From: Aquarana catesbeiana
Taxonomy: Eukaryota; Chordata; Amphibia; Anura; Ranidae
Direction: 5' to 3'
Length of the DNA: 64,000 nucleotides
NCBI RefSeq assembly: GCF_042186555.1
Contig: NC_133334.1
Coordinates: 24,199,780-24,263,779, forward strand
The notes beneath the pieces are model-generated. The model saw nothing but the letters and a program-made list of their open reading frames with translations, did not search any database and had not been told where the DNA came from. This document shows, one piece after another, positions 10,628 through 20,927 of this stretch (the stretch's first letter is position 1; every line of letters begins with the position of its first letter). The position numbers and the translations under genes are program-made.

Positions 10628-11850
10628 GGCCGCCGCTCCCACTAGGCGAACTAGGCAGCTGCCTAGGGCGCACTGCCACCCAGGGGCGCAGCTGAGCCTT
10701 GCCTTACCTCTTCCTCGTTGCTCCCCAGGCTCCCGGCAGGGCCGCCGCTCCTACTAGGCGAACTAGGCAGCCGCCTAGGGCATACTGCTACCCAGGGGCA
10801 CAGCTGAGCCTTGCCTTACCTCTTCCTCATCATTCCCCAGGCTCCCGGCAGGGCCGCCGCTCCTACTAGGCAAACTAGACAGCCGCCTAGGGCATACTGC
10901 AACCCAGGGGCGCAGCTGACCCTTGCCTCACCTCTTCCTCTTAGCTCCCCAGGCTCCCAGCAGCGCAGCTGCTCCTACTAGGCAAACTAGGCAGCCGCCT
11001 AGGGTGTACTGCCACCCAGGGGCGCAGCTGAGCCTTGCCTTACCTCTTCCTCATCGCTCAAGAATTATTGTATCTACACCCTGTGGTACTTTACTGGGAG
11101 TCAGGGCCAGCGCTCCCACTAGGCCAACTAGGCAGCCACCTAGGGCGCACTGCCACCCAGGAGTGCAGCTGACCCTTGCCTCACCTCTTCCTCGTCGCTC
11201 CCCAGGCTCCCGGCAGGGTCGCTGCTCCTAGTAGGCAAGCTAGGCAGCTGCCTAGGGTGTACTGCCACCCAGGGGTGCAGCTGAGCCTTGCCTTACCTCT
11301 TCCTCATCGCTCAAGAATTATTGTATCTACACCCTGTGGTACTTTACTGGGAATCAGGGCCAGCACTCCCACTAGGCAAACTAGGCAACTGCCTAGGGCG
11401 CATTGCCACCCAGGGGTGCAGCTGAGCCTTGCCTTAGCATTTCCTCGTCGCTCCCCAGGCTCCTGGCAGGGCCCCCTCTCCTACTAGGCAAACTAGGCAG
11501 CCGCCTAGGGCGTACTGCCACCCAGGGGCGCAGCTGAGCCTTGCCTTACCTCTTCCTCATCGCTCAAGAATTATTGTATCTACACCCTGTGGTACTTTAC
11601 TGGGAGTCAGGGCCAGCGCTCCCTCTAGGCAAACTAGGCAGCCGCCTAGGGTGCATTGCCACCCAGGGGCGCAGCTGAGCCTTGCCTTACCTCTTCCTCG
11701 TCACTCCCCAGGTTCCCGGCAGGGCCGCCGCTCCTACTAGGCAAACTAGGCAGTCGCCTAGGGTGCACTGCCACCCAGGGGCGCAGCTGAACCTTGCCTC
11801 ACCTCTTCCTCCTCCTCCTCGCGCCCCAGGCTCCCGGCAGGGCTGCTGAT
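10628..11850. repeat. Higher-order tandem array, 253-bp period
   Basis: Monomers begin at GGGCCG/GGGCCA near 10628, 10739, 10851 and 10963, then 11104, 11216, 11357, 11469, 11610 and 11722. The first units repeat at about 112 bp. From 11104 they alternate 112 and 141 bp, giving an exact 253-bp dimer period. The longer unit contains an extra 'aagaattattgtatctaca' segment that also occurs just left of the array (10577-10600). The core is 'ctactaggcaaactaggcag'. Open frames here are repeat-driven. Confidence 0.9.
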
Positions 11851-12120
11851 AGAGGGGCCCGGACAGCAAGGCGTTCAGTGCGGCAGGCGGGTGTTATTAA
11901 TTGCAGAGCGGTGTGTGGCTTTCCCCCTCTCCCTCCCACCGGCTTTTGCTGGAGGAAGAGGAAAAGACCAGTGTGACAGTCAGCCAATAGCGCTGCTCTT
12001 CTGAGTAGGAGGGCGTGACTAAGTTGCTCCGCCTCCCACCACCTCCTTAGCCAATCAGATTGCCCAACCTGCCAGATTTGATCAGAAGATGCTAGTGGCC
12101 AGAGCAGGGCGGGGTGGAGA

Positions 12121-12290
12121 TAGGGTTGCCACATCATCCCTTTAATCCAGAACACATATGGATTACACAGGTTCTGAGGCTAATTTAATGCAGATAAGGC
12201 ATCAAGTGAGTTTAATTATCCCCTTAATCAGCCCCAGAACCTGTGTAATCAATATGTGTTCGGTTTTGAAGGGATGAGGTGGCAACTCTA
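12121..12290. mobile_element. 170-bp palindromic MITE (TAGGGTTGCCAC)
   Basis: Starts TAGGGTTGCCACATCATCCC and ends with the complement 'gggatgaggtggcaactcta'. The arms extend inward through 'cagaacacatatggattaca' / 'tgtaatcaatatgtgttc' and almost meet, so it folds into one long hairpin. Confidence 0.85.
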
Positions 12291-12536
12291 GGTGAAGAGG
12301 ATCTGACATACCTGAGCATGGAGAAGGTATGATCATGTCACACGCCTCACTGGTCATGCCAAACACCGGCTGCAGAAGTCCAATCATCAGTGTGTTCTCC
12401 CGTCCTGTGTGTAGATTAGACAATGATGGAGGGATGACTTCCCCTCCACTCCACACAGGAAGGGTGACTGATGATTAGACTTCTGCAAGACGCTTCAAGC
12501 TTCAGCTGTTTCCATAGAGCTATTTGTGTCCGAGTT

Positions 12537-12914
12537 CATACCTCCCAACATTTTGAGATGGGAATGAAGGACACCTACTAGCAAACGTATGTAGGCATAG
12601 GACACGCCCCCTGCCACACCCCCTTAAAGGAAAATAAACCAAAAAAAAAAGGTTAATTAAATCCACAAGGGACTTTTTTTTTACCACTACTATTCCTTTA
12701 TATTGGCTTATAAAATTTACAAATGCAACAATTTATAATTTGGATGAAAGGTTTAGCACTGGGGAACACTTTTTGAAAGATAAAAAGTGAATTTTTTTTA
12801 CAACTATATAGAACAGACCAAAATGAGGGATAAATGAGGAGGAATGAGGGACAGAGGGACATTGCTCCAAATCAGGGACAGTCCCTCAAAATCAGGGACA
12901 GTTGGGAGCTATGC
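12537..12914 (-). mobile_element. MITE, CATAGCTCCCAAC family, copy 2
   Basis: Reverse-oriented relative of 4764-5143: starts 'catacctcccaacattttg' and ends 'cagttgggagctatgcc', with the shared 'accactactattccttta' and 'gaatgagggacagaggga' words inside. Confidence 0.8.
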
Positions 12915-13071
12915 CCAAGTTGGTGTCAACCATCCCTTATTTATCTAACTTTCCTTGTTATCTTTGAAGGCATCAGCTGGTCAAGCTGGGAGCTTCACAG
13001 GCCTGTTAACCATTTATTGTCCTCCTGTGCTTGAGAAATGACTGTTAGTAAAGAAGTTTTTTTGGCACTTA

Positions 13072-13214
13072 GTTATTATTATTATTATACAGTATTTATA
13101 TAGCGCCAACAGTTTACGTAGCGCTTTACAACTTGAGGGTAGACAGTACAAATACAATACACTTTAATACAGTAGGAATCAGAGGGCCCTGCTCCTTAGA
13201 GCTTACAATCTAAG
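13072..13214 (-). mobile_element. L2-like 3' tail, reverse
   Basis: Starts with (TTA)n then 'tatttatatagcgccaac' and 'gtagcgctttacaac', and ends 'cttagagcttacaatct'. It is the complement of the tail at 1470-1637 and sits immediately before a truncated CR1. Confidence 0.6.
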
Positions 13215-13255
13215 TTATATCTTGTAAACTCCTGTTTGCAGTGATCAACGATCCA

Positions 13256-14190
13256 TCAATCATAAACGATCTGGAGGACGGGATAAACAGTTCAATCTCT
13301 GTATTTGCAGACGATACTAAGCTAAGCAGGGCAATAACTTCTCCGCAGGATGTGGAAACCTTGCAAAAAGACCTGAACAAATGAATGGGGTGGGCAACTA
13401 CATGGCAAATGAGGTTTAATTTTAAAAAATGTAAAATAATGTATTTGGGTGGCAAAAATATGAATGCAATCTATACACTGGGGGGAGAACCTCTGGGGGA
13501 ATCTAGGATGGAAAAGGACCTGGGGGTTCTAGTAGATGATAGGCTCAGCAATGACAAGCTGCTGCTAACAAAGCAAACAGAATATTGGCATTAAAAAGGG
13601 GATCAACTCCGAGATAAAACGATAATTCTCCCGCTCTACAAGACTCTGGTCCAGCTGCACCTGGAGTATGCTGTCCAGTTCTGGTCACCAGTCCTCAGGA
13701 AGGATGTACTGGAAATGGAGCGAGTACAAAGAAGGGCAACAAAGCTAATAAAGGGTCTGGAGGATATTAGTTATGAGGAAAGGTTGCGAGCACTGAACTT
13801 ATTCTCTCTGGAGAAGAGACGCTTGAGAGGGGATATGATTTCAATTTACAAATACCGTACTGGTGACCCCACAATAGGGATAAAACGTTTTCACAGAAGA
13901 GAGTTTACCAAGACTCGTGGCCACTCATTAAAATTAGAAGAAAAGAGGTTTAACCTTAAACTACGTAGAGGGTTCTTTACTGTAAGAGCGGCAAGGATGT
14001 GGAATTCCCTTCCACAGGTGGTGGTCTCAGTGGGGAGCATCGATAGTTTCAAGAAACTATTAGATAATCACCTGAATGACCGCAACACACAGGGATATAC
14101 AATGTAATACTGACATATAATCACACACATAGGTTGGACTTGATGGACTTGTGTCTTTTTTCAACCTCACCTACTATGTAACTTTGTAAT
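13256..14190 (+). mobile_element. 5'-truncated CR1 LINE, copy 1
   Basis: Over 90% of bases by eye match 47090-48031 of the longer CR1. It begins inside the reverse transcriptase ('cataaacgatctggaggac') and ends with the CR1 3' end 'ggttggacttgatggactt' and the octamer-like tail 'ctatgtaacttTGTAA'. 5' truncation and the short tandem 3' tail are known CR1 habits. It lies directly upstream of the 32-bp array. Confidence 0.9.
13258..14107 (+). pseudogene. CR1 ORF2 C-terminal fragment
   Basis: It holds the FADDTKL reverse-transcriptase motif (near 13301-13321), the GWATTWQMRFN region and, after shifts, the C-terminal block RVQRRATKLIKGLED to MWNSLPQ. Compared with the second copy it has an in-frame stop before GWATTW (13382-13384), a 10-bp deletion near 13550 and a 1-bp loss near 13603. 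It also shares with that copy a 1-nt deficit in the 'ttaaaaagggg' tract. Not functional. Confidence 0.85.
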
Positions 14191-14224
14191 GTTTTTCCAC
14201 ACTGATCACTGCTAGGACACACTT

Positions 14225-14877
14225 GTACAATGTCTGCAGTCTCTGACCTTCTCTTGTGTTATAACCGCAGTCTCTGATCATCTCCTGTACCATGTCTGCA
14301 GTCTCTGACCCTCTCCTGTAGTACGTTTTGCAGTCTCTGACCCTCTCCTGTAGTACGTTTTGCAGTCTCTGACCCTCTCCTGTAGTACGTTTTGCAGTCT
14401 CTGACCATCTCCTGTAGTACGTTTTGCAGTCTCTGACCATCTCCTGTAGTACGTTTTGCAGTCTCTGACCATCTCCTGTAGTACGTTTTGCAGTCTCTGA
14501 CCATCTCCTGTAGTACGTTTTGCAGTCTCTGACCCTCTCCTGTAGTACGTTTTGCAGTCTCTGACCATCTCCTGTAGTACGTTTTGCAGTCTCTGACCAT
14601 CTCCTGTAGTACGTTTTGCAGTCTCTGACCATCTCCTGTAGTACGTTTTGCAGTCTCTGACCATCTCCTGTAGTACGTTTTGCAGTCTCTGACCATCTCC
14701 TGTAGTACGTTTTGCAGTCTCTGACCATCTCCTGTAGTACGTTTTGCAGTCTCTGACCCTCTCCTGTAGTACGTTTTGTAGTCTCTGACCATCTCCTGTA
14801 GTACGTTTTGCAGTCTCTGACCATCTCCTGTAGTACGTTTTGCAGTCTCTGACCATCTCCTGTAGTACGTTTTGCTC
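14225..14877. repeat. 32-bp tandem array, highly homogeneous
   Basis: About 18 near-identical 32-bp units ('gtagtacgttttgcagtctc' plus 'tgaccatctcct') follow two diverged units. The main variation is ACC-A/C-TCT. Because 32 is not a multiple of 3 and the unit has no stops on the minus strand, all three minus frames stay open. These frames encode the same peptide permuted and are not genes. No spacers, so not CRISPR. Confidence 0.95.
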
Positions 14878-14879
14878 TA

Positions 14880-16110
14880 TAGTTTTCTCATCTTTATTAG
14901 AGGTAAGATAGTTCCAGGAGAGGGATGTCAAGACCTTTATCTGTATTGAATTGTTTAAGGCGATCATATCTGTGGAGTTTATTGATCAACATTGTTTTGT
15001 CTATTGGGAGGAGGTTATTGTAGAAATTAATCCCTTGACTAGTCCACTTACTGGTTGTAAGATGAGCATTACAGTATTCGAGTGCCCTCAGTGGTTCGGG
15101 ATATTGGACGAGCCGCCTAAGTGGTGAAACCTTGAGGAGAGAAATTTCCATGCTACCAAGGTAGATTGGATCGATAGAAGTTTGGGGATGTTTATCTTAG
15201 GAAACATTATGTGTGTTATCATTAAAGCAAATAGATCGGTAAATGTATTTTTACATGGCTGGGATCGACACTTAACTATTACCAGCTGTTATCCATAATT
15301 CCCTTTCTATTTTTTCCATTTTACCAAGGTAGTCACAATAACCCATTATAGTAACTGGAACTTTGGATTTTTTCTTCTCTGTTTAGTCCATTGACCTTCA
15401 AAATGACCCAAAGCCCAAGAGAAACTCCACTATTAAAAATATGGAAATCTGATATTTATTGAATGTACCCTTCCCTCGTACCAGCTTCCTCTCAATGTGG
15501 TCAATATTATCAGAGATATTAGGTTACTATTCCTTTCCTGGGAATTAGGAAGGAACACAATCAATTCAAATGTTAAATTAATATGTCTCTCCATTTAGCC
15601 ACTTGCTCAACCTGCAATCCTATTCCAAAGCCTTCTTAACCTTTTTGCAGTTAAATAGCATATGATTTGAATTTGGAATGGGGCCCTGCTACGACAATTA
15701 CCATCCCACTGCCATTCAGCGTTGCCCTTTTATAACCTACAAAATCTTTTTTTCTTTAAGAATATAGACACGGGTGTGAAATGTCTCTAAGGCCAATTTT
15801 TATTTTTTTCGCATTGGATAGAGTAGGAAAGGATTAGAACCCCCTATCAAATTCTTATTGTGTCTCTACTAGGGAGATTCAGTCTCTCTTTTTGTCCTAG
15901 GACCATTGTCCCCATGACATGAGGAGGAATCACAGATGTTGACCTATCAACAGAACAGGAGATCTGGTGACAGTGGAGACATGGCAAGTGCTGATATTAC
16001 CCACTTTGGAGAGATTTCCTCCTATATCATTTTGTGTCTAAATGATAGGAAGTGAAAGAAAATCTCCTTAATTGAACACAGATGGCAAAAAAAAAACAGA
16101 AACAGGGGTT
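14880..16110. other. Unassigned non-coding DNA
   Basis: No element ends recognised. An 84-codon minus-strand frame at 14897-15151 (start MEISLLKVSPLRRL) has a protein-like composition but no family I know. It could be a fragment of an old retroelement. 15370-16050 may include decayed LINE coding sequence; I cannot prove it. Confidence 0.3.
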
Positions 16111-16118
16111 TGAACCCT

Positions 16119-16388
16119 TAGGCTCGGTTCACACATGGGCGGCACGACTTGCAGGTCGCCTCAGCGAGGCGACCTGCAAACGACTGCCGGGGCGACTTGC
16201 GAGACGACTTCTGCATAGAAGTCTATGCAAGTCGCCCCAAGTCGCCCCCAAAGTAATACAGGAACCTTTTTCTAAGTCGGAGCGACTTGCGTCGCTCCGA
16301 TTAGAACGGTTCCATAGCACAGAACGGGAGGCGACTTGTCAGGCGACTAGGTCGCCTGACAAGTCGCCCCAGTGTGAACCGAGCCTTA
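16119..16388. mobile_element. Palindromic MITE (AGGCTCGGTTCACAC)
   Basis: A 270-bp element with ends TTAGGCTCGGTTCACAC and GTGTGAACCGAGCCTTA and many internal short palindromes built from 'gcgacttgc' and 'gtcgcc'. A related left end begins at 58526 ('taaggctcggttcacacc'). The 114-residue open frame across it is incidental. Confidence 0.8.
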
Positions 16389-16526
16389 CCAACTCTTTCC
16401 AAGAGAAAACAAGGGTAGCACCTTAAGATGCATAGAATGCATTAAGGTGAAAAACATTGAGGCTTTACAACTACAAGGGAATAACTCTACTTTTTTTGAG
16501 AAAAAAACAATACCCTCTAGGGTAAT

Positions 16527-16934
16527 TGTCAGGGCTGGGCTCAGCCCTTCTTCCTCTGAGCTGGCCGCTCAGCTGTCGGCTAATTGCCAGCTCCTATCTC
16601 TCCACAGTTACTCAGCTGTTGATGATATCTTGCTCGTCAGTCCCGCCTACTTAAGCCGTCTAGTCCAGAGGAGCTCTGCCTTCGCCTTGGTTAACATCAC
16701 AGAAATGCTCTCCTGCGATCCTGTTCAAGACTTGCTTTGCTGACATCCCTTCTGGCTCCAGATCCTGCTTGCTGTTCCACTACACTGATCCCTGACTTCT
16801 GGCTTGGCTGACTATCCGTTCCGGTTGCTGAACTTTGGCTATGTTTTGACTACATTTGTTCTTTTTACCTTTATTGTTAAACAAGTGTGATTTAACTGTA
16901 CTTCTGTCTCAGCCTGATTTAATGGTTTCTGACA
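16527..16934 (+). mobile_element. Solo LTR, copy 1
   Basis: A 408-bp unit beginning TGTCAGGGCTGGGCTCAGCC and ending TTTCTGACA. It is flanked by the exact 5-bp duplication GTAAT (16522-16526 and 16935-16939). TG...CA ends plus a 5-bp duplication are the signature of an LTR retrotransposon copy reduced to one LTR. It contains a TATA-like 'ctacttaagccg' and a possible poly(A) region 'attgttaaacaag'. No internal coding sequence adjoins it. The superfamily (Gypsy-like) is a guess. Confidence 0.85.
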
Positions 16935-17109
16935 GTAATCAATTTACATTGCAAAGAGTTTTAACTACTTCCCACCCTGGCCAATTCTGACAGTCCTCTT
17001 CTACATGTAAAAATCATCATTTGTTTTCTAGAAAATTACTTAGAACCCCCAAACATTATACATATTTTTTAAGCAGTGGCCCTAGAGAAAAAAATGGTGG
17101 GATTTATGT

Positions 17110-18390
17110 AGGGTTGCACCGATACCGATGATCGTATACCTTTCAGTAAAGCAGCTGACAGCCATGGGAGGGAGAGGAGAAGCGTCTATACGGGGAGATC
17201 AGTGCCTGTACCTGCCCGCACCGATCGTCCCCAGTTGTCCCGTGTCCTCCTCTGGCTCCCCATCTGGCTCCCCGGGTCCTGCTCTTGTCCCCCTCTATGC
17301 CCCTTCCCCCACTCATAATGGATCTGTTAGGATGGAGAATGGAGGAAGGAGTCGGTAAATCTGTCGTTTACTGACTCCTTCCTTTTCCGAATGAAAGGAG
17401 TCAGTGATCACTGACTCTGTTCATTCATAACTGTCATTGAGCATCGTAAACGGTGTTTCCTATGTTTTAGTATATGAATGAATAGGAGCTGCTGTCTCCT
17501 GTCCATTCATCTTCAGTGCAGCTGAGGCTGCTGGGAAAAGGTCTGGGGAATTGTCTGTCCTCAGTCCCTTTTCCTGTCTCAAAGGGGAAATGTCAGGGAA
17601 CTGTTTATGTCAGGGCTGGGCTTAGCCCTTCCTTCTCTGAGCTGGCCGCTCAGCTGTCGGCTAATTGCCAGCTCCCATCTCTCTCCACAGTTACTCAGCT
17701 GTTGGTGATCTGCTCGTCAGTCCTGGCTACTTAAAGCCGTCCAGCTCACTTCATCTCTGCCTTCGCCTTTGGTCACATCTCAGAGACTTTCTCCTGCGTA
17801 ACTGTTGAAGACTGGCTCGGCTGACGTCCCTTCTGGCTCCTGATCCTGCTTGCTGTACTCCACGTTGATCTCTGGCTCTCTGACATTGGCATTGGCTGAC
17901 TACCCTCTGGCTATGTACTGACTACGCTTACTCTGTTTACCTTTTTATTATTATTAAACAAGTGTGATCAACTGTACTTCTGTCTCTGTCTGATTCATGG
18001 TTTCTGACAGTTTAGACCCCTGATTTCTCACTAAAACCCCCCAACAGGGCTGATAATAAATAAATAAATAAAAATTAGCAATAAATATATATTTAAAAGG
18101 TTACATTGTAAAAATTAAAAATTAAACACCGCCCACTCCCCCCCCTCCCAAAAAAAAGAAAGCATTGTAAAAAATATATACATATATATATATTGCAAAA
18201 AATAAAATAAAAAACTATTGGCACAGTCCACGCCTCATCAGTGCCACCTATCAGTGCCCATCAGTGCTGCAAATTAGTGCCGCTGTCACATGACATTAAA
18301 AAAAAGTATCGGTAACCGGTATCGGCGAGTACTTGAAAAAAAGTACCGATACTTGGACTCCGTCTTAAAAAAGTGCTATCGGTGCAACTT
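17110..18390. mobile_element. GTTGCACCGATA element, nested
   Basis: Ends 'gttgcaccgatacc' (17113) and 'ctatcggtgcaac' (18376-18388) are inverted repeats; 'ggtatcggcgagtact' lies inside near the right end. It carries a solo LTR (17608-18009), AT-rich simple repeats (18050-18210) and a short piece of the GGCACTGAT minisatellite motif (18233-18290). Non-coding. Superfamily not determined. Confidence 0.7.
17608..18009 (+). mobile_element. Solo LTR, copy 2
   Basis: Same LTR family as 16527-16934: TGTCAGGGCTGGGCTTAGCC to TTTCTGACA, flanked by the exact 5-bp duplication GTTTA (17603-17607 and 18010-18014). It inserted into the GTTGCACCGATA element. Confidence 0.85.
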
Positions 18391-18853
18391 GCGCGTGAGT
18401 TTTTAAATGCAAATTTTTTAGAAAAAATATAATTGAATTTTAGTTCACACAAACACAATATAATACCCAATATAAAAGATGATGTTAGGCTTAGTAAATA
18501 GGTACCTAACATGTCACATTTTAAAATTGCGCACTCGTGAAACAGCACCACAGTAAGTAACTTAAAAATCTCCATAGGTGATGCTTTATAAGCCTTTACA
18601 GATTACCAGTTTAGAGTTGTACGGGAGATCTGGTGCTACAATTATTGCTCTCAATATAACATTTGCGGCGATACCTCACATGTGTGGTGCAAACACCATT
18701 TAAATATGCGTGTGCGACCTACGTATGCGTTCGCCTTTGCGCTTCTCTGCCCTTAAAGTATCTGATCAAACTGAGATTCCACAAGCCAGTAAAAGCTACA
18801 TCATAGCGAAACTGGAAGTGACAAAATACTCATCGCTTCCAGTTTCTTAGACC

Positions 18854-19278
18854 TAAGAGCCCTTGCACACTGGGGCGGTTTGCAGGCGCTATTGCGCTAT
18901 TAATAGCGCCTGCAAACCGCCCCGAAAGTGCCGCTGCTTTCATTCCAGTGTGAAAGCCCTGAGGGCTTGCACACTGGAGCGATGCGCTGGCAGGACGGTA
19001 AAAAAAGTCCTGCTAGCAGCATCTTCGGAGCGGTGAAGGAGCGGAGTGTATACCGCTCCTTTACCGCTCCTGCCCATTGAAATCAATCGGACGGCGCGGC
19101 TATACCGCCGGCAAAGTGCCTCTGCAGAGGCGCTTTGCAGTGGTATTTAACCCTTTCTCGGCCGCTAGCGGGGGGTAAAACCGCCCCGCTAGCGGCCGCA
19201 TACCGACGGTAAAAGCCGCTAATAATAGCGGCGTTTTACCGCCGACGCTGCACCCGCCCCAGTGTGCAAGGGCTCTTA
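18854..19278. mobile_element. Palindromic MITE (TAAGAGCCCTTGCACACTGG)
   Basis: Perfect 25-bp terminal inverted repeats at 18854-18878 and 19254-19278. Inside are nested hairpins: 'ggcgctattgcgctattaat' against its complement, 'gagcggtgaaggagcgg' against 'ccgctcctttaccgctcc', and 'accgccccgctagcggcc'. Non-coding, 425 bp. Confidence 0.85.
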
Positions 19279-19679
19279 GAGATGATCAGGGACGTTCCAA
19301 ATCCTCGGTCAATTTCCATGGAAAACCGGCAGAACCACCAGCTTCAGTCTAGGCCTCCCTGGTGGGATTGAAAAGCAACATTAGAAACTTATTTTGCTTT
19401 TGCATTAAACAGAAACGCTAGCAAAAAAAAAAAAGATACCGGGATGACGTCATATGACATCCTACGGGCAGGAAGTGGTTGGAAAACTGCAAAAGATTCC
19501 TACTTGTTTCTGCTCTGAAGAAAAAGCTGTTTGTTTGTTTTAGCTGTGTCCTTGCTAAAGGATTTCTTGAATTGGAGGGTCTATTCATTACAAATCAGCT
19601 GATGCACTTTCATTGCTCTAATGAGGAAAGTTGCAGTGTCTGCTTCCCTTTAGACGTAATTAACCCTTAGGGAGTATCT

Positions 19680-19900
19680 CACTAAACATATCATTGCTAT
19701 TGAGGGGGTGCCTAAAATTTGACTTATATCTTCTGGGAAAACCAGTGAGCTAATCACACAAGCTGGAAAATACATTTCTGGGGAAGTCCTCCAGGTTACC
19801 ATAATGTCTTGACTTTTAACAAAAATGGCAGCGGCTGCAGTTGAAAAGCAAAGGCAACTTTTATTAACATAAAATTACAACATGGCTTGTGTCACAATTG
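19680..19900. repeat. Dispersed repeat, second copy of 1190-1465
   Basis: Shares 'cttctgggaaaaccagtgag', 'aatcacacaagc', 'cctccaggttacca' and 'aacatggcttgtgt' with 1190-1440 in the same order, followed by 'cacaaaagtggagtta'. Confidence 0.55.
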
Positions 19901-20103
19901 TATACCCATTATATTTTTTTTTTTTATTCAATATTTTTTTTCACAAAAGTGGAGTTAGGCCTCTTTCACAATGATACGTTTTTCTTGCGAGGAGAAGAGA
20001 ACAAGAAGACCTGGACAGCCGCACACCGGAATGGATAAATCCGTATTTAAATCAAAATACAGGACCATGAGGTACACAACACGACTGTGGGGTAGTACAA
20101 AAA

Positions 20104-20148
20104 TAGCTGACGCGTTTTGCACTTACACCAAGTGCTTACTCATAGCTA
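20104..20148 (-). ncRNA. Hammerhead-like relic
   Basis: Read on the minus strand: stem I strand TAGCT, ATGAGTA in place of the CTGANGA core, a perfect 6-bp stem II GCACTT / AAGTGC, AAAA in place of GAAA, then CGCGTC, then AGCTA completing stem I (5 bp). The architecture and ACGCGTC end match the hammerhead at 52274-52326, but the core has lost bases. Probably inactive. A MITE inserted at its edge (20149). Confidence 0.45.
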
Positions 20149-20365
20149 CCCAGTTTCCCCGAAAATAAGACCTAGTGTGATTGTTGGTGATGGCTGCAAT
20201 ATAAGCCCCCCCCTCCAAATAAGCCCTAGTTAAAGTCCTTGTAGGTCTTATTTTCAGGGTAGGGCTTATTTTCGGGGAAACAAGGTAGAGCTTATTTGGG
20301 GGGTAGGGCTTATATTGCAGCCATCACTGACAATCACGCTAGGTCTTATTTTCGGGGAAACAAGG
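20149..20365. mobile_element. Palindromic MITE (TTTCCCCGAAAATAAG)
   Basis: A 217-bp element with ends CCCAGTTTCCCCGAAAATAA and TTATTTTCGGGGAAACAAGG, flanked by TA on both sides. The arms include 'ggctgcaatataagccc' / 'gggcttatattgcagcc', and an additional internal half-copy is present at 20249-20285. Non-coding. Confidence 0.85.
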
Positions 20366-20927
20366 TAGCTAAAATGGGAATGAGAAGACATATATATATA
20401 CTAAGAATATTAAAACATGTGACCATGCAATGGTAAGAAAATACAAAACAGCTGAGAAGCAACCGTATGAGATCTCTGCACCTGCTGCTGGTTAGTAAAT
20501 CTAAAATGGAAATCCCCATAGCAAGTAGGCATAGAAACAACAATATGGAAATGTAATAAGATAAAGTGAAAAAATGAGTGAGATAAAAATAAAAAGAGGT
20601 GTTGAAATAATGTGACATCCATAAATGTATGGAATATACATGAAATGAATGAGCACATATGAAAAAATGTGTGTATGGTGATGTGTGTTATAATATGAAC
20701 AAATAAAACAATTTATAGCCCGGTTATCCAGGGTCAAAAAAATTTGCACGAAAAATGTTTCCCTTTAAATCCTATGGGACTTTTCACACCACTGTGCTGC
20801 TGGTGCGGTGCATTTTGAAAAGTCCTGCATGCTGCATCTTTGGTGCGGTTTTCAAAACCGCACCAAAAACACAGCCTCCCATTGAAATGAATGGAAATTG
20901 CGACAAAATCGCAGTAAAATCGCACCT

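Larger units (their letters stand above)
16961..19480. mobile_element. TTAA-type element, copy 2, with nested insertions
   Basis: Begins 'ttaactacttcccaccctgg' and ends '...ggcaggaagtggtt'. The blocks 16961-17109 and 18390-18850 match 57325-57860 ('gaaaattacttagaaccccc', 'ctaacatgtcac', 'gcgatacctcacatgtgtgg'). It is split by a 'gttgcaccgata' element (17110-18390) and by a palindromic MITE (18854-19278). Non-coding. Confidence 0.75.

Noticed and set aside
14225..14877. CRISPR-like regular repeat
   Set aside because: Units are directly adjacent without unique spacers, in vertebrate DNA; a minisatellite explains it.
16527..18009. The two LTR copies as 5' and 3' LTRs of one element
   Set aside because: Each has its own 5-bp target duplication, and the sequence between them belongs to DNA elements.
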